Shown here piece by piece: positions 20,615 through 31,491 of a stretch of DNA of 64,000 nucleotides; the first letter of the stretch is position 1, and every line of letters begins with the position of its first letter. The notes beneath the pieces are model-generated. The model saw only the letters and a program-made list of their open reading frames with translations, did not search any database and was not told the origin of the DNA. The stretch comes from Tillandsia leiboldiana (lineage: Eukaryota; Streptophyta; Magnoliopsida; Poales; Bromeliaceae), in NCBI GenBank assembly GCA_029204045.2, contig CM055068.1, positions 33,363,028-33,427,027 of the forward strand, read 5' to 3'. The translations under genes were made by a program, and so were the position numbers.

Positions 20615-21547
20615 ACGGTGGTCCCGGCTGTTGAGTATTTCCAGCTAGTGAGTTAGAGATGTGATTTGGGCACTGTCGATCTTGTTGATCATGGATTTGG
20701 ATTATAGCCTGCATGAGCCATATTGAGCTCGACAGAGATACGCGGTTACGTTCCTCGGTGGGGTCGCGCCCCTCGAGTGCCGCTTCGAAGTTGAGCCTGT
20801 TACTTTGCTATCGCGACTTGTCGACGCAGTCCGTGTGGGACGCCCTACGTAAGTCCAGTCCTCCGTGGATGTAATGGCAGTAGGTGGGCGCAGGTTTGAC
20901 TTGACCCTATGTGGCAGTCACTGTGATTGGGTTGATTGAGTATATTGGGTTAGAGTCGATGCATTATTTTCATCTGTATCACCCATTGAGCATTGTAGAT
21001 AGAGGCATAATAGCTGTAGATTTCTTTCCAGCTTATCTTTACATTATTACAGTTTTCCTGTTATCTTATGCCTCTAGTAGACTTAGTGGGCAGACCGTTG
21101 GTCTTGGTGATGGTACCCATTGAGAACTACGTGACAGTGTAGTTCTCACACCCTCTATTGTTGACAGATTTTCTAGAGGCATCTACCCCTATTCCTACTC
21201 CTATTGCTGCACCAGCTGATCGAGGTAAGGGAGTCGCGAGCTAGTTCCCTACCCGTCTTTGGAGTATAGCTGTACCCCTTTTTGGAGCTTTGTAGTACAG
21301 TCTGCTGGATTATTGTAGATAGTTGCTGTTGAGATTTGATTTTCGAGAGACTTATGTTGTGAGGTTCAGACTTGTACTATTTGGAGATGTATTTTCATAT
21401 TTTAGTAGTTTATTTTTCAGCTCTGATAGATATATAGCTGTAGTATTATCTTTTGCAGGTTAGACGCTTCGTCTATACAGGGCTTCCCGTATGGGCGGCG
21501 GATCTGTTGGCAGGCCGGGGTCGCAGTTTCGACCCCGGGGCGTGAGA
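20615..21547 (+). mobile_element. F 5' LTR, last 0.93 kb
   Basis: Matches the end of the F 3' LTR (29147-30080) closely. Contains the hairpin TGAGAACTAC...GTAGTTCTCA (21121-21148). It ends in a mutated GGGGCGTGAGA, followed by a degenerate primer binding site TGGTATAAGAGCC (21556-21568). The upstream part was separated by the E insertion. Confidence 0.8.
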
Positions 21548-21841
21548 GCTTAGAGTGGTATAAGAGCCTAGATTGTAGGTCATTATAGACTTAGAAACCC
21601 TAGGCATGTGGATGGACCTTAGGATACTACGTGAGAGTCGTGATTTATAGTGAGAGTCCTGATTGAGTTTTATACCTCTCACAAGGGATGGGATGAGTGA
21701 TTGGCATGTTTATTCTCCTAAGCAATTATGTTGGGTGCAGACAACATAATGCTATGGAATGGATGACATGTCCTTGACTTTCGCTGGATTGGGTCGAGTG
21801 GTTGTTGTATCCTAATGTTTGTTATTGTGCAGTGGACTACA

Positions 21842-23265
21842 ATGCCTCCGAGACGTCGTGCAGCGAGGAGGGCACATCCTGCGTCAGATGAGGAACCCGA
21901 GCAGCGGGAGGCGGAGCAGTTAGAGCAGAGTGAAACCCAGGAGTTACGAGCCCAAATGGCATAGATGTCGGAGGCTATCCAACGCCAGGAGGAGACCATG
22001 GAACATTTGATGCGCCTATTTGAGCAGAGGGCATAGCCAATTACAGCACCGCCTGAGCATTCTCCAGCACCTTCTTCCCCTACCGTGGCATCCCCAGCTA
22101 TACCAGTGGCACCGATCGAGTGAGTAGCCCCCTCCGTGCCGAACGAGTAGTGCCGAGGCACCAAGGCAGGGTGGATAGCTGACAGTAGATGAGCTTTGGG
22201 ACATCATGGATCGATTGAGCCAGTCTCGGCAGTCTGATCCACCCCGATTCGCAGGATCGAGTTTGGAGCCGTGGGAGGCAGAGTCGTGGATCACGGCTAT
22301 GGAGCGACTTTTTGAGACCCTTTTTATCGAGGAGAGATTTGAGGTCCTTCGGCGACAAACTTCTTGGAGCATAATGCCGAGGCTTGGTGGCGGCGAGTGC
22401 GACCAGCTGCTTACTTAGGCAGAGTTCCGCAGCCTTCTTCTTGGAGCTTTCTTTCCCGAGAGTGTCAGATAGAAGCTGGAAGAGGATCTGAAGAACCTCC
22501 AGCAGGGAAGCCGTTCTGTGCAGGAGTACATAGTGGATTTCAATCGGCTGCTGAACAGTGTACCACATGCGGCCAGGGATGAGGCACATAGGATTTACAT
22601 GTTCGAGCGGGGATTGCGTCGAGATATTTATCAGTTTGTTCAGTCACGTAAACTGTAGACTTTGGAGGCCTCAATGGAGCAGGCCTTTATGTGGAACGAG
22701 GGAATGAGGTGATGACTGAGCAGGACACGACCCTAGGTGGGAGTTCGGGCGTGAAGTGCCCAATGCTTGAGGACAGGGGACAGACGAGTAGGCAGGAGCC
22801 GCCGAGACCTCCACGATTTCACCTAGAGGATCGTGGGTTTCAGAGGCGCCAGAGATCTGGTGGACCCCAGCAGCAACCGCAGTATCAGCAGTATCAGCAG
22901 CGACAGCAGTCTCGGCAGTAGTACCCCCGACAGCAGCAGCATCGGCATCAGTGGCAGGATCGGTGCGTTATCTGTGGCGGGCCCCATTCACCGTCACAGT
23001 GTGACCAGAGACAGGGACGGTGCTTCTTATGTGGAGAGTTAGGACATTTCCGAGCAGCATGCCCCCGAGCAATTTTGGCAGTGCAACCTATTGCTTCAGC
23101 TCCCCCCTTACCTATTCAGGAAGCGGAAGCCCCTCTAGTACACCGCGAAACAGATTAGGCTATGACGTCGAGACAGACGGAGCGACGACCTTCAGCGCCT
23201 AGTGAGCGGGTTTACGCAGCCCAGGTAGAGGACACCCCGACAGCGGATCATGTCATCGCAGGTAT
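21842..23265 (+). pseudogene. F gag pseudogene (Ty3/Gypsy retrotransposon gag)
   Basis: Starts at MPPRRRAARRAHPA with an acidic N-terminus. The capsid signature survives in shifted frames: ...SLEPWEAESWI..., ...FPESVRQKLEEDLKNLQQG..., ...YIVDFNRLLN...HAARDEAHRIYMFERGL. Two zinc knuckles follow near 22965-23070 (CVICGGPHSPSQC and CFLCGELGHFRAAC). It is broken by frameshifts near 22345 and by TAG stops, including 22034-22036, 22655-22657 and 22919-22921. Several are at CAG codons in relatives. Gag forms the particle that packages the RNA; this copy cannot make it. Confidence 0.85.
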
Positions 23266-23640
23266 GATTTTACTTACAACTAGCTGAGCTTGAGCATATT
23301 GGTACCGCCGCATTTCCTACACATGTTAGTAGAGCATTTGCATCTCTGCATGGATAAGAGATAGGATTATTGCTACATGTATTAGTGGTTGGATTCTTGA
23401 TCGTATCCTGCGAGTAGAGGAGGGTTGTGGAGCACGATCAGTACAGTTGAGACTTGGGATTATATCGGCAGACGTGACGGTTTGGTGGCAGCTCCAAGAC
23501 TCTGACTGAGCACACGGGATGGACCGGTTGGCGCGATATCATGCGACGACTGATTGCGGAATGAGAATAGTGACCCTTCCGTGAGTTGGACAGGAGGAGT
23601 TCATTTGCACAGGTTGCCGAGTACCCTTCCTACAGCGACG
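23266..23640 (+). pseudogene. F protease remnant
   Basis: After the gag end, pieces of a Gypsy aspartic protease can be read: HVSRAFASLHG, LLLHVLVV, and later MDRLARYHATTDCGMRIVTL with VGQEEF. The D-[ST]-G active site should precede HVSRAF, but the text there reads H-I-G, so catalysis is lost. Stops interrupt the frame. The following non-coding stretch to 24083 shows nothing recognisable. Confidence 0.65.
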
Positions 23641-24095
23641 GCTTCAGCGGCAATGGACAGACACCACCACTTGAGCAGATATGACGATTAGGACTAGAGG
23701 TTGCGTCCCTAGAGGTCACTGTTAGATCGTAGCCTTCGTTTTTGTCGCCACAGCAGTAACGACTTCAACACTTCTCTCCCTTTTTCTCGCCTTTACGTTG
23801 AAACTTACGAACGAGATGAAAACTTCGAATGGCTACTCTAGAAATGGAGACAGTGCCCGAACCTGTTCTTATTTGATTGGCGCGAAGGCACTGGCCTTTC
23901 AGAATCTTCGGACTTTTCGCTATTTTCAGCTATTTTCTAAATAGAGAGCTGGAGTTGATGACGTTCCTGATGGTGGGGCCTTTACCTTTCTTATTTGGTT
24001 GTGTTGGCGTACTTCGAGTAGATTTGGACGAGTTGGTTTTGCGATTGTGGTGTGTTTTAGTTTCAGGGATGAAACTTTCTTTTAGTGGGGGAGGA

Positions 24096-27000
24096 TGTGA
24101 TGACCCGGATCCACACGGTAGTTTTGCAGCGTATTTAGTGGCTTCTGGAGGCCTATGATGTGTGATGGAGATGGTTGCGCACAAATCAGACCTCAGAATT
24201 GGACCCAGCGCGAAATTTGGATTAAGAATACCTGTCCGGATGCCTTCGACAAATTTTAGAAGTGGAATTTGGCAAAACGGACATCGGATTTGGACTCAGT
24301 GCGCAAAAACGATGAAAATCGACTATTTACTTGTATTTTTCGGAGCCCGGATGTCCAAAAAAATGGATTTCGAGGCATGTGTTACTGTTCCGGCAGCCGG
24401 GGCAGCACCGGCGGCGGAGCACGGCGGCGCGGCCGCGGGCAGGCGCAAGCCAGCCGGTCCACGGCCACTTGGCGTGCACCGGGACCAGCGGAGTCGCGCG
24501 ATGGGACGCGTGGCAGGCGGTGAGTGGTCGGTCAACGCACGCGAGGCAGGGCGTGCACCGCGCGGGACGCGGCGCACGGTGGACCGTGCCAGGCCACGTG
24601 TCGCTCGCCTATTGGCGGGCGCAGCGACTCGGCTGGCCCGGCGCGGACCGCGGCGCGTGCACCCTGCCGTGGACCGCGCCGCCACGCGGCGCGCCGTGAT
24701 TGGCGGGCGCGCATGCACGGGGCACCGCGCGGGACACGTGGCGTGTCCAGGGGAATCCGGGCGCGCACAGTGATGGGACGAGCCAGATTTGGGCGCCCGA
24801 ATCCGTATCCCCCTTTTGTGTGGGCTTGGGCTATAAATAGCCCATTTGGGCTTTGTTTTTGGGCTCTTCTTCCGAGTTTTCTCAGCCCATCTTCGACAGG
24901 GAGGTTCTTCATCGGGTTTTCTTCGATTTTCGCCATCCCAGTATTTTTTGGAAGCCATTTCATCAGCTTCCTACTCGACATCGCAAGCTTCGATGTGTCT
25001 TCATTATCGATCTTCTCCGTCGATGTTTCTTCCGCGAGCTCCCCTGGGCTGACGGGAGAAAGTTTTTGGCCGATTTTTGCGGCATCGGTTCCACGAGAGG
25101 TAGATCTTCGTTTTCCGTGTTTACTGTTCCTCTCAGTTTTTGGTTTTTATTGGGGTATCCGGAGCATCTTTGATCCCCTTTCTTGCTGTTGGTTTTCTTG
25201 GACAGCGGAGTTTGTTTGATTTTTATCTCCATGCTCGGTAATTGGATTTCGGCCTATGAGGACTCGATCGACATATACGCTTCGCGAGGATCGTAGTTAT
25301 ATTTTTATTGGAATTTTTGGAGCTCATCTCGCAAGTGATATTTCTGCTTCTTTCGGACTGATTTGGCCGCAGAATTGTAACCTTGGAAATTTTTGCTTAC
25401 CGTGGTATTTGGACTGTATCTTTGCGCCCGAGAGGAATTTTCAGGTGTTTTTGGGCTCGTTGGAATCGTGGGAACTTGTGAATTATCCACGTTCAATTTG
25501 TACCTTGGATCAACGCACGTTTTCAGGTGGGTTGCTTCGTCTCCAAAACCGGTGGACGGTTCTCTAATTCTATGGAATAGTAAGCATGCATGATAATGAG
25601 ATGTGTTAGGAAGCATACTAGAAAGAGAGATGATGTTTTTCTTGTGTTGTTATTGAGATCATATCAGTTAATGCTTCCTCTTTGTGTTAATAAATGCTAG
25701 TATTGGAACTTCGACCTAGCACCCCGCCATATGTTTGCATGTGTAAACCAGACTAGTAGAGAACCCTCACTTGGGCTAGGTTCATTTATGCTTTAGACAT
25801 CCACACTTTACATTTTATTCCTGGACATAGTGTTTTCCTCACCCGGGTCGTGGGCCGAGTGGTCAGGATTTATTTTAGTGTAGGATGCATGTTACACTCG
25901 TGCTTGGGGGCCGAGTGGAGTCTGGTAGGTGTAGCTAGTCTTGTATCTGTGGCAGGAGCCGTTTGAGTAAACGGTGGTCCTGAGTTGTCGAGTTTCTCTG
26001 ATTTATTTGTCGTCACTGTATTCGTGGCAGTAGTGTACTAGTGATAGCAGGACCTTGCACTCAGAATCTTTTTGGACACACATGATTTTAGTCAACCAAT
26101 ATTGTCATGCCCCGGGGGTCTCTTTCAGCGGAAACGATTCACAAAAAGTATGTATCTGGGGCGTAATTTTTTTTTGAAAAAACTTCTTCCCCGGTGCATG
26201 CCCAGACCCGCCGCATACACAGAATCATTCTGCAAACGGACAGAGTCTCCTCTGTATATGCACGGCGTCGCGGCTAGTACAACGTCCAAACACAGTCATC
26301 CATTCAATCACAACAGTTTTCTAACATACACACATGCACAATAACTGAATAAATCACACGGCCGATCAGTTTGAAAGGATAAATCCACAATTGTTGAAAC
26401 GGCGCCCACTCGGCACCCAGATTTTGAAAACCAGTTTCGAAAGCAACATAAATCCACAGGGTTTTGAAAACAGTGCCCACACGACACTTAAGTTTTGAAA
26501 TCCATTTTCACAATCCATAAATCCACAGGGTTTTGAAAACGGTGCCCACACGACACCCAAGTTTTGAAAACGGTTTTCGCAATCTTTTCCTTTGTTTCCT
26601 TTTTTTTTCTTTTTTTTTTTCTTAAAGCGGCCAACAGAGATGAAAGGAGATTAAATAAATAATTAGGAACCATGCCGACATCCACACCGACCCCACGAAG
26701 GTATCGAGAACCACACAATAGCCTACAAATAATAAATGAAATGCAAAAGAAAGGAGAAAGTACAGTCCGGGGTCTCCAGGGATCCAGAAACTCCTGCCTC
26801 GGCCTCACCGTCGTCTAACTCTCCCTCCCGTAGGACCCTGTCACAAAGTGGGAAGTCAGCGACAAGTACTAAAAATAAGGAAAGCAGGGTAAAGAAATGC
26901 GTCCAACCGTAAACTATCCGGAGCAACCACCCTCCCAAAAGGGAAAACCACGCACACCTGCAAACCTAATCCGGGCACCTGCCCCGGCACCCCCTCCGAG

Positions 27001-30000
27001 CATCTACCTCGGTAAACCACGTCGAGCACCTACCCCGACGGGTCGCACCGCTCGCACCTCGGCGCCTCAAAACCCCCCACCTGCGGGGGCCCCCACTACG
27101 TCCCCTCGTGGGTTTACACGGGTCATAGACCACTTTTCCGGAAAAGCGCACCCTTTACGGTGGCCAAACCGCGGGTGCGCGTGCTGCAGCCTCGAGCAAA
27201 GTAATAATAATATGAACCAAGCATACCCAACAGTAAGGACCATAAGGACTATCATGTTAGCACCATTAGACATATAATCAAATATAGATACAACCGTCGG
27301 AAACCCGACGCTAAGTCCCAAAATGAAACCCACCTCAACCACGTCGGAGAAGTCTTGCGGAAGCTCCAACTAAAATACCCTCGCCGGGTGCCCGAACAGC
27401 TACAGTAAGAAATAATTGTTAAAAAGACATCATCGTGGTTAAAAACACTCAAAAACGGGGCGAAACGGGCTAAAAACGGAGCTTCTGGACCCTTTTCTGA
27501 AGATCGGTGTACGGGTCCTGGCGTGGACCGGGTCCACGACCAAACGCGGCCACGGCGCGGGCCGGGAGCACACTGCAGCAGTGGACCATGGCGCCTTGGG
27601 CCGGGCCGCGCACGGGTACGGGCGCGCACCGGGTCCATGGCCTCCCGCTGCGGTGGCGAGCACCGGGTGCACGCCCAGGGATGCACCGCGCGGCCTGGCG
27701 CACCACTCTGTGCGCCTGGTCTGCGCCCCCGGGCCGCGAAGGCGTGCGCCGGGTGCACGCCGGCCCGGTGGACCGCGCGGCCTGGCGCACAGCCTTGTGC
27801 GCCGGGTCTGCGCCCCTGGGCCGCGGGGCATGCACCGGGTGCACGCGGGCATGTGGACCGCGGCCAGAAATCCCCAAAATGTGAACAGTACTCGCTCGCT
27901 TTCGGCTCCGGTTGCGACCCCGCGATCACGGCGGCTCCGGCGATGACCCCGTGAACACGGTGACGGCGGCGGCGGCCTCCCGTTTACCCACGACGGCGGT
28001 GGCCTCCCGTTTGGTCCCAAATTCGCCTCGCACGCAACACAACAAGAAAGAAAATCCACACCGAAAAATCGGAAAGACCCGAATCGCTCACCTCATTTTC
28101 GCCGGTAAGGGAGGAAGGAGGAGGATCGTCCCGCTCTCGTTCGTCGGATTCCGCAGGATGTTCCTTCTCCCCGTCTCGTCGCCTCGGTTCTTCACGCCAA
28201 CCGATGGAGGGGAAAAGCTAGGGATTGGGGCTCGGATGGGAAGCTACGCACAGGGAAAAGAGAAGTGGGGAAAAAGCCCTACGCCCCCAACCAAAAATGT
28301 AAATGATCGTACGGGTGCGAATGGGGGATGGGATTGAACCCTAAACCCCCAAATTCGAAACTTAGCGATCGGGTGCGGATCAGGGTCCACTTACCTCGAA
28401 AAGCGTGCTGATCTCCCGCACGCTTTTTGATGCACCCGGAACCGCTGGTAATCTTTCGAAATTTATTCTGGGAGATCCCGGAGTCGGAATTCGAATCCGA
28501 TCGCGCCGCCGTTCTCCGTTTCGCGAGCTTTATTGCCTAAAAATACCCGCGAGCCCCGACGGTCTGCCCAGAAACAAAGAATTATTAGCCCACCCTCCGG
28601 ACCCCTAAAAGGGATGCAGAAAAAAAAACTAAACTCTGACAACCCCTTTTTACTTGTGGTTACTACAAATATTTTTCTTCCAAATATCGAAGGGTCGCCG
28701 GAGTCTGTTCTTGTCTGATTAGGCGAAGGCATTAGCCCTTCGATGTTTGGGAATAAAACTTGTTTTCTAACTAATTTTCCTAAAAGAGCTAAAAATCATT
28801 AAAATGGGTTTTCTCAAATCAAGATGGTTTTATAAAAAGGAACTACTTTTAGTCCTCACCCCGAAGGGGTTCGAGTGAAAATGGTTTTCAGTAATAAATA
28901 TCACATTTTTCTGTAAACTTCCTCACCCGGGAGGGTTCGAATGATCTGGGTTCTAAGGGCTGTTCCTTCTTTGGGTCGAGAACAACAAGAGGCTATGCCT
29001 AGAGCCTGTTCTTGTTTGATTTGGGTTGTAGGTACTAGTCTTTCGGGGTGTTCGAACCCTTCATTGTCGTCAGCTGTGGAGTATCTCCAGTCTAGTGGGT
29101 TTTTGCATGTTGAGTTTGATGTCCTGATGTGGGAGCCGTCGGGTTGACGGTGGTCCCGGCTGTCGAGTATTTTCAGCTAGTGAGTTAGAGATGTGATTTG
29201 GGCACTGTCGATCTTGTTGATCATGGATTTGGATTATAGCCTGCATGAGCCATATTGAGTTCGACAGAGATGCGCAGATACTTTCCTCCGTGGGGTCGTG
29301 CCCCTCGAGTGCCCCACCGGAGCTGGGCCTGTTACTTTGCTATCGAGACTTGTCGACGCAGTTCGTGTCGGACGCCCTACGTAAGTCCAGTCCTCCGTGG
29401 ATGTAATGGCAGTAGGTGGTCGCAGGTTTGACTGGACCCTATGTGGCAGTCACTGTGATTGGGTTGATTGAGTATATTGGGTTAGAGTCGATGCATCATT
29501 TTCATCTGTATCACCCATTGAGCATTGTAGATAGAGGCATAATAGTTGTAGATTTCTTTCCAACTTATCTTTACATTATTACAGTTTTCCTGTTATCTTA
29601 TGCCTCTAGTTGACTTAGTGGGTAGACCGTTGGTCTTGGTGACGGTATCCACTGAGAACTACGTGACGGTGTAGTTCTCACACCCTCTGTTGGTAATAGA
29701 TTATCCAGAGGCATCTACCCCTGTTCCTACTCCTGTTGCTGCACCAGCTGATCGAGGTAAGGGAGTCGCGAGCTAGTTCCCTACCCGTCTTTGGAGTATA
29801 GTTGTACCCCTTTTTGGAGCTTTGTAGTACAGTCTGCGGGATTATTGTAGATAGTTGCTGTTGAGAGTTTTATTTTCGAGAGACTTATGTTGTTAGGTTC
29901 AAACTTGTACTATTTGGAGATGTATTTTCATATTTCAGTAGTTTATTTTTCAGCTCTGATATCTGTATAGCTGTAGTATTATCTTTTGCAGGCTAGACGC

Positions 30001-30080
30001 TTCGTCTATACGGGGCTTCCCGTATGGGCGGCGGATCTGTTGGCGGGCCCGGGTCGCAGTTTTGACCCCGGGGCGTGACA
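24096..30080 (+). mobile_element. F 3' LTR, interrupted by a C solo LTR (net ~3.4 kb)
   Basis: Starts TGTGATGACCCGG after the polypurine tract and ends CCCCGGGGCGTGACA. It contains a GC-rich G-box part, GGGCGCCCGAAT (near 24791), TATA box (24832-24839), and the TGAGAACTAC/GTAGTTCTCA hairpin at 29653-29680. A 2.57-kb foreign block (26103-28672) is flanked by aatat repeats. After it, tttaa (30081-30085) should be the F target-site copy. Confidence 0.88.
26103..28667 (-). mobile_element. Solo LTR of family C (2565 bp, TSD aatat)
   Basis: Plus-strand ends TGTCATGCCCCGGGG...TTACTACA, so in sense it starts TGTAGTAACC and ends CCCCGGGGCATGACA. Perfect 5-bp duplications aatat lie at 26098-26102 and 28668-28672, and the flanking F LTR resumes exactly (TTTTTAGACACA... 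/ ...TTTTCTTCCAAAT). No internal region is left, as expected after LTR-LTR recombination. Long GC-rich ORFs at 27250-28060 overlap on both strands and are not genes. A short hairpin minisatellite lies at 26971-27039. Confidence 0.93.
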
Positions 30081-31387
30081 TTTAATCTCAAAATCCATGA
30101 GCAAAATATGAGGAAATTACATCATCACTCATTGTTTTCCAAAATCTGTTCCAAAAATCAACAAACACTCCAATGGAGTGTAGAGGCCAAACCAAATAGA
30201 ATTTCCAACTAAAATCAATAGAGAAAATACTTACCTTGATCTTAAAAAGATGTTTAAACTTTGAAATCCACAAAAGGACCAAAATTCTCCAAGAAATCTG
30301 CATCCCCATGGTCCAAACATCAAAATAAATTCTAATACAGAAATCTGTACTTAGCTCTGTCACATGGTCTGAAAGATCTGTAAAAATACATGGGAAAAAC
30401 ACCTCCAAAATCTCCAAGAAAGGTACCAATGCGGTCCTCTATGAGTCTAGATGATGATCATGTCTTTAACTCCGAAATCCATGCATAAACAACCAAGAAA
30501 ACCCATAAATACTCAACTCTGTCCAAAACTCTGCCCTGTGCACGTCGGCTCAAGAGATAAAGTAAACACCCCAAGAAAACTCGAGAATGGAGGAAAGTAT
30601 TCAATACCAAAGTTGTAGGCCTACCTTTTGTGAAGATCCTTTGCAAATATCAGCAAAAAACGTCAAAGGGTTTGTCCTGGGGAGGTTGCACACTAAACGT
30701 CGACGGAGTTGGCTGAAACTGCAACAATGGTGGAGCTCTCTAAGCTTGGGGAAGAAGATGAAGTTGGAGCTTCTTGGTTCCTCCAATGGAGCCTAGGAGT
30801 GGTGTGGAATGGCCAGGGATCTCCACTGCAGAAGGGCTCCCAAGAGAAAAGCTTCAAAAGTTCCAAAATGGTGGACGATAGGTCCCTTTTATAGTCCACA
30901 AAAACAACTAAAACTCAGCCACAAAGGGGAAATTCGGGCGCTCGAATCCTCTCACTCACACCCGCTGACGAGCGCCCGAAAGACACGCGTCGTGCCTGCA
31001 GCGCGTCCAGCTTCGCGCGCCACGCGTCACCCGCTCAGTGGCCAACTGTAATCCCGCAGTGATCAATCGCCAACCGCCGCGTGTCCAGCCTTATCCATAT
31101 CGCAGCACGCCCAATCAAGTGCTGTCGCATGTCCCCACCTTTGGTCGCTGCGCCGCATTGACCCGCTGCTGCCCGCTATAGTACCAAAGAACCGGGCGCC
31201 CGAATCCCATTTTTGGGCGCCCGAAATAACTGGAAAAAGCTTAAAATAGATGATTTTGATCCCTTTTTCGTGTTGAATCCATTTCTCGTGTCCGTTTTGC
31301 GCGCACACACCTCTATCGCTCGACAAGTGCATCAAGAAGCCACTAATCACTGGTCCAGGTCTAGCAACGAAAATTCATGTCTCCACA
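30081..31387 (-). mobile_element. Minus-strand Gypsy LTR fragment (J)
   Basis: On the minus strand it starts at 31387 with TGTGGAGACATGAAT, close to the family start TGTGAGGACCCGAAT, and continues with GATTAGTGGCTTC as in TG2. GGGCGCCCGAAT-type palindromes (31194-31226) lie in the GC-rich part. It stops at the F 3' end, so F sits inside it and its other half is left of the window. Confidence 0.65.
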
Positions 31388-31491
31388 CCATCTTTCGGAG
31401 TTTAAATATCCCTTACTACGATGCTCCTTTACCACATTTTCTTCCTCATTGCAATATCTTCCTTGCCACTTGTTCGGCTTTTTCTTTTTCC
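31388..31491 (+). promoter_or_regulatory. Upstream region of the PMD pseudogene
   Basis: A 104-bp stretch between LTR J and the PMD start codon. It has a TATA-like TTTAAATATCCC near 31403, ~85 bp before the ATG, then pyrimidine-rich sequence. It may be the original leader; low certainty. Confidence 0.35.

Larger units (their letters stand above)
21548..24095 (+). mobile_element. F internal region (gag + protease remnant, no RT or integrase)
   Basis: 2.55 kb between a primer binding site (21556-21568) and a polypurine tract AGTGGGGGAGGA (24084-24095). Leader hairpin ATTATGTTG/CAACATAAT at 21725-21750. It holds a broken gag and a protease remnant, then ~0.45 kb of non-coding sequence shared with TG2. 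The absence of RT, RNase H and integrase in both copies points to a family deletion, as in gag-only non-autonomous LTR elements (TR-GAG type). Confidence 0.8.

Noticed and set aside
24162..24958. Long overlapping ORFs (150-230 codons) on both strands of the GC-rich part of the F LTR
   Set aside because: Stop-poor because of GC content, open in several frames at once, Arg/Ala/Pro-rich without domains, and located in a promoter region. Same reasoning for 27250-28060, 34105-34960, 40457-41330, 44350-44900, 45770-46500, 47965-48890, 52446-53133 and 63306-63965.
31213..31491. N-terminal extension of the PMD ORF
   Set aside because: Its first ~58 codons lie in LTR J on the opposite strand; PMD homology starts after the ATG at 31492.
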